NCBI RefSeq assembly: GCF_029867415.1
Contig: NC_081182.1
Span: 10,298,646-10,362,645, forward strand
Direction of reading: 5' to 3'
Origin: Vicia villosa
Lineage: Eukaryota; Streptophyta; Magnoliopsida; Fabales; Fabaceae
DNA length: 64,000 bases
A program made the translations under genes and the position numbers. A model generated the notes under the pieces. That model worked only from the letters and a program-made list of their open reading frames with translations. It searched no databases and had not been told where the DNA came from. Below, one piece after another: positions 36,201 through 48,111 of this stretch. How positions within the stretch are numbered: position 1 is the stretch's first letter; each line of letters begins with the position of its first letter.

Positions 36201-37714
36201 CCATGTTCAGGAGTCCACCTTTAAGCATATACATCTCAAGCTATAGGCCTCCGTTTAACTGGATTTTGGGCTCACCATGAAGAGGCTGTAGGATAGAAGG
36301 GGTTTCATGTTGATGATCTCTTGAGATAGAGGCTAGGGATCACTCATAACTTGCAATGAAAACACAATGCCTCAATTGTTTGGCCTACATACACGTGACC
36401 TGGGTTGTGGTTCATACTTTTGGCAACAACGTGACTGGGTCAACGGGTGACTTTGAGGCCTTGTATCTTGATCATCATTTGTCCACTTGGTGTGATCCAT
36501 GGCTCATTAGAAAGAGGATGTGGAAAGGAACACATATATACTGCATTTGACTCAATTAGATGCCTTTAATTCTTTAGAACTGGGTGCAAAGACAGCCCAC
36601 CACGTGCTTGTAGGAATGCTGCGCTCGTGCCCTGAGATTGTGCCCAGCTAGATTCGTAGTTTCAACATTGCAAGGGCGAGACTTTGGAGCTTCGTAGATC
36701 ATTCAATATCTAATCGATTGACTTGATTCTTGGTTAGTTGTGTAGAGGACATGGCACATAATAGATACATACCAGGTTTTCTCTTGTAGGGTCTCTGAAT
36801 TTCCATATAATTGGCTTCAAAGTTGGCACGCCACGTGCTCGTCGAAATGCGTCACGTATGACCAGGAATATGCCCAGCTTCACGACTTGATTCAGATGAA
36901 AATCTCCAACTTTGAACCTTGATAACTCTTCAACCAAGCTTCAAATGGAAAAGTGCCCAACTACAAAGTTGTTCTCCTCCATGAGAGGAACAACTTTGAT
37001 GTTGGAAATTTCTCCAAATAATGTCATTTGCCATGTGTAATTATGCTGTGAAGTTGACTGCTCATCAAGCTTTTAAGAGCCAAAAATTTTCTAAGTACAA
37101 AACTTTCCTTTTTTTTTGATTTTTTTCTATTTTGGGCAAATTTTGTCAAACTCTCGATTTTATTTATTCTTTGGCTTTTCTTGACCGATTTTCCACCAAA
37201 AGTCAATATTTGAATAATTCTTCTGATTTTGACCCGAAAGTCAACTGTTCTGATTTTCCGATTACTGGTGAAATTCCCGATTAAATCTCTTCCAGTTAAA
37301 TCCAGTCAAACAAACACCTCCACGCAGTCAGTATGAGAAGTTTTCCACACATAGAAGCCACCTCTGATTAAATGTTGACCAGGAAGTCAACTGGTTGACT
37401 TTGGTCAAAGAAACCTTGATTTAAAGAACCAGACGGTTTGCAAGCTTGCACTCTTCAATCAATGCCCTGATTTGAAGCAGAGAGACACCCCAATCCAGGA
37501 GGACTTTAATGAACATAGAGCCACATGATTCTACCTCTGTTTTCTTATTCTCTGATCAAACTTCTTTACCATGGAGTTTTCTCTTGCTAGCCCTTGAATA
37601 GTACCTATGGTATGCATGCATGGGTATGGATTATGACCTGAGTGATGCATGTACATGAATGCAAAGCCTAAGCCGGTTAGAAGTAAAGGGGTAGGACAAA
37701 TTTGGGGTATGACA
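33227..37714 (-). repeat. 5' LTR of the Ogre element (4488 bp)
   Basis: The promoter-bearing LTR. Same length as 16311-20798. Visible differences include C/T at 33257 versus 16341 and a few more single changes. Confidence 0.95.
36027..36038 (-). promoter_or_regulatory. Putative TATA box of the Ogre 5' LTR
   Basis: Minus-strand CTATAAAACCAT, about 1.7 kb from the LTR start. Transcription would run leftward through a C/T-rich leader. The same box is at 19111-19122 in the 3' LTR. Confidence 0.5.
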
Positions 37715-37719
37715 ATAAG
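37715..37719. repeat. Ogre target site duplication, right copy (ATAAG)
   Basis: Matches 16306-16310 exactly. Confidence 0.95.
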
Positions 37720-38641
37720 GATTCAAGAAGTTTATCTCTAAAGCACCCCAAATCCCCAGCATAGAGCAAAAATCCAAGATAACATCAACACAGATTCGTA
37801 AAGCAAGTTAAATATAACATTATAATCGGTAAATATACATAAGATTCAAGTAAATATACAAACAAAATCCAACCAAAGAGAAATACACAAAGAAGAAGAG
37901 AAATGAACCGAAGATCTCTCGGTTTGTCAGCTCTGTTCGATGCTCAATCCACCCCCGATCATCCAAATGCAACCTCCGAAGTTGTTTTCTAAGCTAATTT
38001 TGATCTAAGAATGAAGTTGATGGTGTTGGGACTCAAAAATACCCAACCCATGACCTAAAAATTGTGTTTTGGCCCCTTTTAACGAGCTGCTGTCTTAGCA
38101 GGTCCGCTTAGCGGACCCCCTCCGCTCAGCGGACTCAAAATTGCTTCCAGACGCTGATTTGCTCCGCTGGAGCTCCGCTCAGCGGACCCCCCTCCGCTTA
38201 GCGGAGTCTGCTAAAAATCAGATTTTGTTTTCGCCATAACTCGAGAACCGTAACTCCGAATTGCGCCCGGTTCGAAGCGTTGGAAAGCTTATTCAATGCT
38301 CTATCCAATAATGAATGAATGGAAACAAAAATGATGATTTTGGTAATCCTTATTTTGAGTCTTTGGAAGTCTGCTTGATGGTGGCTAAGCGGGCTTGCAC
38401 CAAAACTGCGAAATCGAAGCCGTGCCTTTGACACTTTATTCCTCAAGGCTCCAATAAGCATGAATACCTATAAAAACAAAGGAAAAACTATCAAATGGTA
38501 TAAAAGTATATGAAAATACAACTATTCACAAAGTATACGTATTTATACACAAAACGGGGAATTATTCAAACGGTATTAACAAAAGTATCGATAAGTGCCA
38601 CTATTTACATACTCAAAACATCAACATTTTGGCACTTATCA
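37720..38641 (-). repeat. 5' LTR of the non-autonomous element, second part
   Basis: 922 bp continuing 15814-16310 and ending GGCACTTATCA, followed by the ACTAC duplication at 38642-38646. It matches 12709-13625 with a few single-base differences. Confidence 0.9.
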
Positions 38642-38810
38642 ACTACATGATCCTCCTACGGTGAGGACTACTCTACTCGCCTTAGTCTGCAGATGATTGT
38701 CTCCATCATCTCTACCGCCTCCACTAGAGCTCTTTACAACCGCTATCTCACTCAATTTAGGTATGATTTTTCCGTCTCTTCCTATTCTCCTCACTACACA
38801 CACAAAGGAA
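38642..38810 (-). pseudogene. PMD (MAIN-like) pseudogene, 5' piece
   Basis: On the minus strand a frame is open through KSSSGGGRDDGDNHLQTKASRVVLTVGG and runs across the ACTAC site into the sequence left of 12207 (SCSLLGHVLSNIKEVELIVP, then stop). That the frame joins over a 26-kb insertion supports both the insertion model and its origin as one gene. No start codon is assigned. Confidence 0.55.
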
Positions 38811-39330
38811 ATACCAAAAAGTTAATAAAATTATTGAACTATCATATTTTTTGAAATATTCGGTGACACCTCTATATATACCAACAATTTAAAAAAATAT
38901 GGTAGGCTTGAATTCATTTTTACTGACAATTTATAAATATTCGACATTAATGTATGTATTTTTATTTGTTATTTTAAAAATCTAATAAAAACATAATTTT
39001 CATACCAAATTTATAGAAAAATTCAATAAACATGGAACCAAAAATTGAAATTATATTAGATATTTCTAAATTGTTGATGTGTGACGATGATTTTTTATTG
39101 GCAATTTCAAAAAACGGGTAAAAAAAGCACGAATTTTTTCGGCATTTTTTATTGAGTAAAAATGCATGTTTGTTGAAAACCGTTACTATAAAATCTGGTA
39201 TTTTTCAAAAAAAAATTGGTAAAAATCGTTGTTTTTTATTTTTCAATTTTTTTTTGAAATATTATGATCAAATTAAAGATTATATGGAGGTATCAGGTAC
39301 AAGTTAGGGGTAGCAGTAGATTATTCTTTG
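38811..39330. other. AT-rich spacer
   Basis: No ORF, RNA gene or clear repeat recognised. Confidence 0.5.
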
Positions 39331-39371
39331 GGAATTTCTCAATGCATCCTATGCTTTTCTAGCACACTACG

Positions 39372-39960
39372 TGAAATTCCGAAAATACTCCCAATTTCCC
39401 AATATGCATTTGCGAACGCACCCCACACACATACAATTAATTCATTTTTGAATTATGCCCCAATTTCACGAGTTACTTTATTCCAAAAATGGATTTCTGA
39501 AATGTCTTTGGAAATACATTTCTGGAACCTACCGTTGGTCTTAAACCTAAGTTAATTTATTCTGGAAATTGTCTTAGCTTATTTAATCTCCAAGAATTAG
39601 GTAATTAGTATCATTTAGAGTCACTTAATTAGGAATATTTGATCTTAAGTTTAATTAGGATCACATACTATAATGTGTTTTATCCGTGAATGCTTTGAAG
39701 TAATGTAGTATAAATCATGCGTACGAAGAATAAATGAAAGTGCTTGAAGAATTAGTTGATTTCATCTTCATCAACCTCATTCCACCAATTTTATAACTAT
39801 GTAGCAAAGATTAACTTGGGTACAATGGTTCTCGAAATGTATTTCCGAAATAAATTTAATCGTAAAATATGGCGTAACTCAAAAACGAATGAATTGTATG
39901 TGTAGTACATCCAAAAACTAGAAATAACGGGTCATTTTCGAATTTTCTTAGGGTTCTTTT
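39372..39960. repeat. Inverted-repeat element, unclassified (MITE- or MULE-like)
   Basis: The left arm around 39427-39460 (CACATACAATTAATTCATTT) is roughly complementary to the right arm around 39873-39905 (AACGAATGAATTGTATGTG). Homology extends weakly over about 90 bases each side. A third, single-arm copy is at about 61830-61940. Target duplication not found. Confidence 0.45.
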
Positions 39961-40617
39961 CCACCACATAAGGTGGATTAAGAAATGTATTTCTAAGGCT
40001 ATGCTTGGGAGTTTGAAAGGGAGGGGAGAGAAAGGCTTCCGAAAACGAATTTTTAAAAAAATATAAAAAAATAATTGACATTTTTTGAAAAAATAATTTT
40101 GTATAGAATGATAAAAGAGTGTATATTATTACTATATTTTTAATTTTTCGAATACTATAACAACATAAAATATATAAAAAAATATTTTAAAAATTTATGT
40201 AAGTCTTTTAAAACCTCAAAGCTCTCATTCAATACAAATTTCGAGTTCTCTATATTAGAATTTTTGGTGTTATGAATAAAAGCAAACCTTCTAAAACCCT
40301 CATAACAACGATGATTCCATTTTTTTTCACTCAATCCCTTCTATTTCTTCAAAGTCATCCCCTATTTTCTCCTCCAAACTCCAAAACATAACCCAATAAT
40401 ATGGCTTTATTTGAGGCCCAGCCCAATTATTTGCGTGCGAAATATTGGAAACTATCCTGAACGCGGCGTTTCGGAATTCGAAACCCCAGAAGAGAAAAAC
40501 CAGACTCCAGAGAAAGAAAAAAAAAGAGGCGAAATCAAAGGGAGAGTGCAACACTGAACACTCTCTGTCTCTTTTCCCCAACCTCACATTGCACCTCAAA
40601 ATCGATTTCTCATAGAA
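39961..40617 (+). promoter_or_regulatory. Upstream region and 5' UTR of the four-exon gene
   Basis: AT-rich to about 40400, then a more balanced stretch with a C/T-rich leader (CACTCTCTGTCTCTTTTCCC near 40557) directly before ATG 40618. No canonical TATA box close by. The minus-strand ORF across this region is a shadow. Confidence 0.45.
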
Positions 40618-43470
40618 ATGCCGTCGGAAGATTCCAAACCGGTAATCAAACACGGCGACGACGACTCCATTTCCACTTTAAAAAAAGTCACAAACCCCAA
40701 CGCTAAACCTCACTCCAAGCTTTCAAAACCCAAAAAAGAACCATCACCCGTTCCCAATTCCACTCCAGCTTCTCGCTCTAAGAAAACTCAAGTTAAGAAG
40801 GAACTCAAAGACTATGACTCCGACGAAGACGACGACGATAAACCTATCGCCAGAAAGACCTCAAACACCAAGGTAGAACATCGAGATTTTTGACCTAATT
40901 TTAGAAATGTTGTTTTTGTTATTGTTTTTTTTTTTTGTGGTGTTAGGCGGTGAAGGATGTGAAGAAAAAGAAGAAGGTGAAGAAGGAGGAGAAAGTGGTT
41001 GTTACGGAAAAGAAAGCGAGGAAGGAGAAGAAGGTTTATGATTTACCTGGACAGAAACGAGATCCACCTGAAGAGGTTTGAATAATGATGCATTTGATTA
41101 TTATTGATTTTCGTTTTTATGGTTTTTAGTAATCGGTTTGTACTTTTGTTTTGTTTTCCAGAGAGATCCTCTTAGGGTTTTCTATGAGACTCTACATGAG
41201 CAAATTCCCAGTAGCGAAATGGCACTAATCTGGTGAGTTCTGAAAGGGGCTATTATTGTGCTGATGTTTCTCTTTTTTATTTATTTACAATTAGCTAATC
41301 TTGTAAACCCCTTCGCGGTTTAGATTATATTTGACAATGTTGCCGACATGAATTACTATTGCTATGAATGTGAATTGCACTCAAAAGCTACAAAGCATGG
41401 ACATAGACACGGGCACTGACACTGGCATTTTGATGCAAGTAGTAAGATGATAAAATGGAACAATGTTGGGAAAATGAATTACCTTAATAACTAGACTCTG
41501 GCTTCCCTGGAAGAACTCTATTTGTATGAGTGTGAATTTTTAAGTGAGCAAGAAGAACACAAACACATTATACCAATCAGAAACTAAGAAAGCTCAAACA
41601 CAGACACGATAACAACACTGACATTTCAATTCTTGTAGTAATTTGAGATAATGGTATAATCGAATGTAACTACATGTGTAGGTGTCATTTTAGTGTGCCA
41701 GATACTGGACACACCTTTTACTATGTTAACTTGTTAGGCATTTCAGTAAGAAATGAGAGTAGAGATGAATGACATGCCAAGTGTGAATGGAAGAAAATTA
41801 TCATGTTTCTAGTTTAAAATCTTGTTCCACTGCCCTTATTTGAAATTCATGCTATTTGGAACTCCTAATGCTTTAATTTTTTTTAGTGTCTTTTTATATC
41901 ATTATCAGCAAGCTTACTCTCTCATTATATCATTATCTCTGCACTCAGAAGCTATGAAAGCACAACCACGACCCTGATATTGCAATACTTGTGGTAATTT
42001 GAGAAAGTGGTATAATTGAATTTTACCATGTGTAAGTTTCATTTTGGTGTGCCAGGCACAGGACACGCCTTCACTATATATAAACTAGTTATGCATTTAA
42101 GTAGAGATGAATGCCATGCCAACTTTGAATGGAAGACAATTAACACATTTCTAGTTTAAAATCTCGTTCCTTATTTGAAATTCAAGCAATTTCAAGCTCC
42201 TAATGCTTCAAGTTTATTTGGGGTCTCGTCATATTTGTGCTTAGTGCCATGTAAAGTGTAGAATTGGTTTTAGTGATATACAATAAGGCTAATGCTTCAC
42301 GGGTAAGGCTGCTCGGGTAAGGCTAGTGCACTTTACAGATAATAAAATGCTCTTAATGCTTCACGGGTAAGGCTGCATTTGATTCAGTAAAAACTTATAT
42401 GTTAGGATGTGAGCATTAGACTCGATTAGTATTTTTCTATCATTTGTAACATCAAGCTTGGCCTTGGACCATGGAAATGTGTGTAAAGTGAAGCTATGCA
42501 TGCTATTATTTGTCGTCACTGGGTTTTGTTTACAGTTTAAGGTACATGACTAATGACTTGTATTTAGGTAAAGCAGAATCTAAATTCTCTCAAAGGATGG
42601 TTGAGATAGGCAAATTTTGATTCTTGACATGAAAACAAAACTATTTGAGGTTTAACCGCGCTGTTATGGAAGACAGTTGAAATTTTTTTACTTATCTTTT
42701 AGGGATACATATCCACCGACATACCAATTCTTAAATAATCATACACTAGCCCTGCAGTTTCTAACCCCAAAACCATCCTAGCGGTTGTAAATTGCATGCC
42801 ACGGCTGTATGCATTAGATTGACTTCAATCTATATCGGATTTTGCATTTTTCATGGTCAAAGTTCTAGATCTGACATCACTCTTTGTATTGGATATTTTA
42901 TTGTTTATATCCTTTTATCAAAGTTGGGAGCATGCAAATAATGTATTTTTGTTGCTTTCTTGTCTTAGTTCAGAGTTGTTTCAGGATTAACGTCTCTTTT
43001 TCTTGTCTGATTTTTTTAATTCAGTATATGCATAACATGTTATCCTGTCTGGTAGGAGGAAAAGCAATCAGACCAATTATCCAATAGAATGTAACAAAAT
43101 GTGTATTATGCCTGAATGTTACTGCAGGTTAATGGAATCGGGCTTGCTTCCTAAAGAGTTGGCAAAGAAAGTATTCGAGAAGAAGAAAAAGAAAACTCTT
43201 CAACAGAAGGTCACTTCTCCTGTTAACTCTGTATCTTCTGTGAAGAAAAAAAACACCAAAACTGTTACAACAACAACAACAAAAACAACCAAATCGGTTA
43301 CAGTTAAGAAAAAAAGCCCAACTACCCCCAATTCTTCCGGTAAAAAGGAGACAACGAGCTCTGCATCAAAGCCGATCAAGAAGCGCAAATCTGAGTCTAT
43401 GAGCTCTGAGGATGATGACTCGGATTTTGACATTGGTTCAACAACAACAAAGAGGAGAAAAGTGGCTTAA
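40618..43470 (+). CDS. Lysine-rich nuclear-type protein, four exons, 265 aa
   Basis: Exons 40618-40872, 40947-41075, 41162-41232 and 43128-43470 have GT...AG borders and total 798 nt, i.e. 265 residues plus TAA at 43468-43470. The phases fit: the third exon ends in TG and the fourth begins with G to make Trp. Residues 1-85 are Pro/Lys/Ser-rich with an acidic DYDSDEDDDD patch. Residues 86-128 are strongly basic. The short exon 3 and start of exon 4 encode a compact conserved-looking segment, DPLRVFYETLHEQIPSSEMALIWLMESGLLPKELAKKVFEKK (about 130-171). The tail is Thr/Lys/Ser-rich with a bipartite-like KPIKKRK, an acidic DDDSDFD and a final KRRK. This suggests a nuclear or nucleolar protein binding nucleic acid or chromatin. 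I do not recognise a named family. No defects are seen; it is the only intact ordinary gene in the window. Confidence 0.85.
41233..43127 (+). other. 1.9-kb third intron with an internal direct duplication
   Basis: The intron holds two diverged direct copies of a ~270-300-bp segment, about 41585-41880 and 41945-42215. Both contain GGTATAAT, a block around TGTGCCAG and a block around AGTAGAGATGAATG. A partial third copy lies near 41380-41470. A 22-bp motif starting AATGCTTCACGGGTAAGG repeats at about 42290 and 42356. Confidence 0.6.
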
Positions 43471-43904
43471 TTATGACAAATGTTTTTCATTTTTTTTTTG
43501 GCATTTGTTGCCGTTGACACAGAACTTGTAAGGGGCGCACGAGGACATATGTTATTTAACTTTCAAAGAGATTGAATGTTCAGAGTTTAGTTTTCAGCTT
43601 TGTGCTAGTGAAATCTGCTGTAGACCTTTAAATTGTTAATCATGCAAACAATTCACACTAATATATGAAGTTCTTATTTTTTTAAAAAAGGCATGTGGAA
43701 CTTAGCAAGATGAATCTGTTGTAAATTTTTATTTAATCCAAGTTTAATCCCTTTCCCTTGCTGTTTCTGGTTAAATTATTTATAGAAGTTCTAAATTCTC
43801 CACCGTAATCACTTTGCACAAGTTTTATAGAACATCAAAATTGATTTTGCTCAAATTTGTGAAAACTGATGAAAAGTGTATCAACAAAAATTTATATAAG
43901 AGTT
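43471..43904 (+). other. 3' UTR and downstream flank of the four-exon gene
   Basis: AT-rich sequence after the stop. No AATAAA is evident in the first 250 bases. No further gene seen. Confidence 0.4.
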
Positions 43905-44066
43905 AAAAGGTAGTGCACTGACAGTGTAAAATAGTTTTATACTGTCATCCAATAGAAAGCTATCAATTAGCCATGTCATTAAATTATTTTTTAAATAAAA
44001 TAATGGTTTAATTGAATACATGGTGGTGATTGATTGACAGTGTAAAAATAGTGCATCACCCCTTTT
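43905..44066. mobile_element. Putative MITE (about 160 bp)
   Basis: It begins AAAAGGTAGTGCACTGACAG and ends GTGCATCACCCCTTTT, imperfect inverted termini. The motif TGACAGTGTAAAA occurs near both ends, with an inverted partner TTTATACTGTCA inside. The target duplication is unclear, so the class is not assigned. Confidence 0.45.
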
Positions 44067-45279
44067 CTCTTTATATAATGTGACCATTAGAAGAAGACAC
44101 ATGAGCTAGCCTCAATAGATCAACATGAATAAGTTCAATCAAGTGAGAATCCCTATTGGAATTTATGTGCTTATTGAATTGAATTCTCATCGGAACATTG
44201 CGACCCTGAAAGGTAAAAAATCCTTAACTTGGATCAAAAACATTTCTTCTTCCTTTATTTAGTTCGCCATCTATCCTACTAGTGCACCTCTAGGTCATAT
44301 CAAGTTTGTTTATTTGTTTTACCAATCAGATATATATCAACAAATTCATTCCTTCACACGTTATCTTATAATATTATCATGATGTTCCTACCAGGTACAT
44401 TCTGTGAAATAGTTACCTTCACAAATCAAAAAAATGATAATGTGGTCTTCATTATTCATTCAACGAGGAAGAGTATGTCAATCTTATTGTTGAGAGGCTT
44501 GAAATTTTTTTTGTATAGTAACGAGTTTGATTACTCTGTTTTGAGATGATTAATGTGATAACAATGCGATATTATATTTTTTTTCACATTATTAACAATT
44601 TGCGGGAGTTGTTTTTAACCTCCGAAAATAAAATCTCTCAAGTTTAAATAAAATAATAATTTTTTAATACATATGCTGAGTCAGCTTATTAACATATGCT
44701 TTGTTGTCATGCCATGTAAGCGAAGTTAAAGTTTTTTCAAAAAATTTAACGGTAAGGAGTAAGGACCAATTAGTCTAACGGAGCCATTTTTAAGGGACTA
44801 ATTTGTAACATTTATTAAATAAGAGACTAAAGTGAAACCTGAAATTAAGTTAAAGGACTTGAGAACTAATTAAGCTTAAAAAGTAAAAAAAAAATTTGCT
44901 CTCTCTCTTGTGTTTGTTTTATTTTTATCTGCACAAAAAATAACATGTGTAATTTAAAAGTAATGCTATTTAGTATGAAACAATTTGAATAAGAAAGACA
45001 AGAATGCACACATGTCACTATTTTAGAGGTAAATTTTAAATTTAAGAGTGAATGTCCATTTTAGTCTCTCACAAAAAAAAAACTGTAGACGTCATATTAG
45101 TCCATGAGAAAAAAAAGTCTCTATTAAATCCTTTACAAAATTTAATTGAGTCATGTTAGTCCCTCTACAAAGATTTTTTCAAATCAGTTTTTTTCTAACT
45201 TTTGAACCGTGACTGGACTGCCTGTGAAGACCCATTTTAGTCTCTCACAAAAAAAAGAGAGTCCAAATTAGTCCCTATT
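44067..45279. other. Intergenic DNA with repeat remnants, no gene
   Basis: Two blocks read like dispersed plant repeats: 44690-44880 and 45040-45275, the latter with repeated TTTTAGTCTCTCACAAAAAA at 45060 and 45237. No protein homology was recognised. Confidence 0.5.
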
Positions 45280-46271
45280 GGCGATGAATAACATGATGAA
45301 TTGATGTTGTTATGACGATGAAGTGATGACCTATATTGGCGTTTGATGAAGGCTTATGCCTTGTGGTTGCATAATTGTTGTCGTTGTGTTGCATTTTATG
45401 ATGTCGCATTCTTGAGTCGCATACATTGCATTTTTACGATGGCCTGGATTGGCAAACACGTTGGTTTGGATTGGAAAACTATGATGGCCTGGATTGACAA
45501 ACTATGATGGCCTAGATTGGCAAACTAAGATGGCCTAAATCCCATTGTGTGGATTGAGTGCAAATTATGATGAAGGCGTATGCCTTGTTGATGCCTCTAT
45601 TTATTGGCAATTTTGTGATAAGGGTGTATGCCCTGATGGTACCACATGAAATTTTGTGATGAGGGTGTAATATGAGTTCCATTGCATTACACCATAAATG
45701 ATTTGATGTTTGCCGCTGAGGAAATATAATTATGTGTGCTGAAATTTCCGTCTACTCATTATCATACTCTCTCTTATATTGTTATGATATCTCACCCTTT
45801 CTGTTTGAATGCTACCTCTACGTGGGTAACGCGCAGGTGACAAGGATTAGAGTGGCTAAGGTATGGAGCGACGCCTAGTATTGCGTAGATCGAGTCAGGT
45901 TTTGATCTGATACGTAACATCGGGGGATGAACGCTTGTTTTCGCAATTATTTTGTTTATTATTGTGTTTTGGAAATTTGAGAAGATTATGAATTCTCTTG
46001 ATATTATTGCGATGTTAGTATTTCTTTTAAGTCGATTCGAAGATGATGATTACTATGCATGAACTATTTCCGTTGCGCTAGTAAATTAAAGTTGAACAAT
46101 ATGGTGATTGTGGAATTGGTTCATCCGAACTAATGTGTTATGTATCTTTGTTTAAATATTTGAGCAACTTGTATGATGGTTATGAATGTAGCATCCCATT
46201 TGATGTTGTTTGATGTTTTTAATTACTCTGATTATTTATTTAATATAACGATGGAGAAATTGGGTGTTACA
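45280..46271 (+). repeat. Truncated LTR related to the solo LTR at 57776-60213
   Basis: It shares in order AATCCCATTGTG-GGATTGAGTGCAA, a TTTGAATG(C/T)T-CCTC block, ACGTGGGTAACGCGCAGGT, TGATAC(G/A)TAACATCGGGG and the terminal GGGTGTTACA. The 5' half is missing or unrecognisable; the left border is approximate. Confidence 0.65.
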
Positions 46272-48111
46272 CAGACTAATCAGGGTAGGGCTTTATTGTA
46301 ATTCAAGACTTTATCATATACTTTTTTGTGGACACTTGCTTGAGTTCACTTGAGATGAGGCTTGAGTTATGTTCCATTTGATTTCCATCACAGGATAGTT
46401 TAAGTCTATCAAACCATGATTCTTAGGTTTATATCTTTATCTTCTTAATCGCTTACGCTTGCTTGTCATAAGACATTAGTTGTCATCATCGAAAATCTTT
46501 GTCCTTATTAAAAGCATATCACCTGCAAAACAAGGTTCCACAACTAACATTAATAAGGCGCTTTAAGCGTTTCCAATAAGCCTTGTCTTAGAGGATACTA
46601 CCTCAAAAGTGACCCAAGTCGTCAATAAACCTCATCAGCCATTTCTCCTGATACAAATGTTTTGAAGTGAGGTCCTCATATTTTATACATACAAATTATT
46701 CCCCATAACAAAATGACTCTCAGTCCAGTACTTGGGGAACAACTCAATGCATCTTCCCTAAAATCTGTCCTCGACAACACATACCGTAGCAAGAGGTTCT
46801 GAGAGGATATGGGTGACCATAAAGAATCAATCTTTGAAAGGCTGCAGCTCATGAAGAGGCCCAAAGCATCACATGGTTGGCTCCGAATAAAGAAACCCTC
46901 GACACCACGTTCAAGTCGCAGGGCCCTGGAGGCATCAAAAGAAATCATAGAAAAAGATCACATAAGGCTTTTCTTTCAAGTATTTACACCAATACTGGTA
47001 GACCTTCACATACACCCATATCGTGAGATGAATTTATGAATGAGACATTGTTAAATGCTTCAGAAATTCTAATTCAAAGGAAGTGAAGGTTAGGAGAAGA
47101 TCTAGAATTGAGAAAGTGCATTCATAAAAGGGATTGACACAATTGTCATACTTACTACATATCTTTTCATCCTCAGTGGGATTAAGGCACCCTAATAAGA
47201 TAATGGGCCGACTTCAAGAAAGGCTCCATCGAGACTGATATTTCTGGGAAAAACAAAAACAATGAAAGTGTAAATAGAATTCACCCAAGAAGATGTAATA
47301 TTCTTCTAGGACTTATGAGCACTTTTCTGTGATTTGCATGCTAGTGACGCACTAACTTTTCAAGTATAGGAAGGTGAAATGTTAGAGAAGGAGATAACCC
47401 CTAAACTAAGGAAATGACTTAACGAAAACAACATTGACTCTTAAAGAACTATGATATAACATGCAAAAGGAAGTATGCCCTATCAAAAGTGTCAATTCAC
47501 TCGCACACAATACATAAGTGTTTCAGTTCCCAAGGTTCATAATGTTGGTACCTCCGAAAAGACGTTTGAAGTATAGAGTAGGACATATGTGAATCCTTAA
47601 GAAGCTAAAATGTTTTCTTTTGCTTTTCCAAACATAAATGCAAGTGAATTATCGACATTTGAGGCTAACGTGACAAGCCCTCGCCTTGCTGGGTATCAAC
47701 CAAGGCTTATGGGACAACTGTTTAGGGCCGACCATATTGATCCTGGCCGACCGCTATGAGGGAATTGTAATCTTTTCAGAATCTTCTTAGAATACGAGAA
47801 ATATACCTCTAATGGTCACAAAGGATCAACGTCCAACGACTCTCCACAAATTACTCATAACAAATAGCGATTTTGTTATTCACTCTCTCCTTTATGTAGA
47901 TAAGGCACCAAATTCAGGTAATAAGTTTGAAACACAATTTCAATTCACTCTTCTTTGTCATATACTGATTTGAGCATTGAAATGCTAACCTTGCATGTGA
48001 GCCCCCTCTTTAGTGTTTAAGGCTTTGATCTGCTGTTACCACCACTCCGCACTAAATTTCTAATTTTGGAACGAAGTTAACTTCTCTCGAGGTTTGTTAA
48101 AATGACATTGA
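46272..48111. other. Intergenic DNA without recognised genes
   Basis: Short ORFs on both strands (46676-47039) overlap each other and have no domain. I see no RNA gene or well-bounded element. Confidence 0.5.

Larger units (their letters stand above)
16311..37714 (-). mobile_element. Complete Ogre (Tat lineage, Ty3/gypsy) retrotransposon, 21.4 kb
   Basis: Two 4488-bp LTRs (16311-20798 and 33227-37714) flank, in minus-strand order: an Arg-tRNA primer site, a leader, ORF1 (32421-30571), gag-protease (30194-26913), a probable intron, RT/RNase H/RNase H/integrase (26678-23191), a hairpin array, 74-bp tandem repeats, a polypurine tract and the 3' LTR. The upstream ORF1, the second archaeal-type RNase H, the intron before RT and the >20 kb size are hallmarks of Ogre. 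Only about six substitutions were noticed between the LTRs (about 0.13%), so the insertion is very young. ORF1 and gag-pro each contain an in-frame stop, so this copy may not be autonomous. Confidence 0.95.
12207..38641 (-). mobile_element. Non-autonomous LTR retrotransposon (5.0 kb), split by a nested Ogre
   Basis: The LTRs are 12207-13625 (1419 bp) and 15814-16310 plus 37720-38641 (497 + 922 = 1419 bp). Removing the Ogre and one copy of its ATAAG duplication restores an LTR of exactly equal length. Internal DNA is 13626-15813 (2188 bp). Orientation is minus: the tRNA-Asp primer site lies at 15793-15810 beside the right LTR and the polypurine tract beside the left one. I saw four substitutions between the LTRs, about 0.3%, so insertion was recent. 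There are no gag, protease, RT, RNase H or integrase motifs in the interior. It must depend on another element for its proteins, like a LARD/TR-GAG-less element. Confidence 0.88.
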
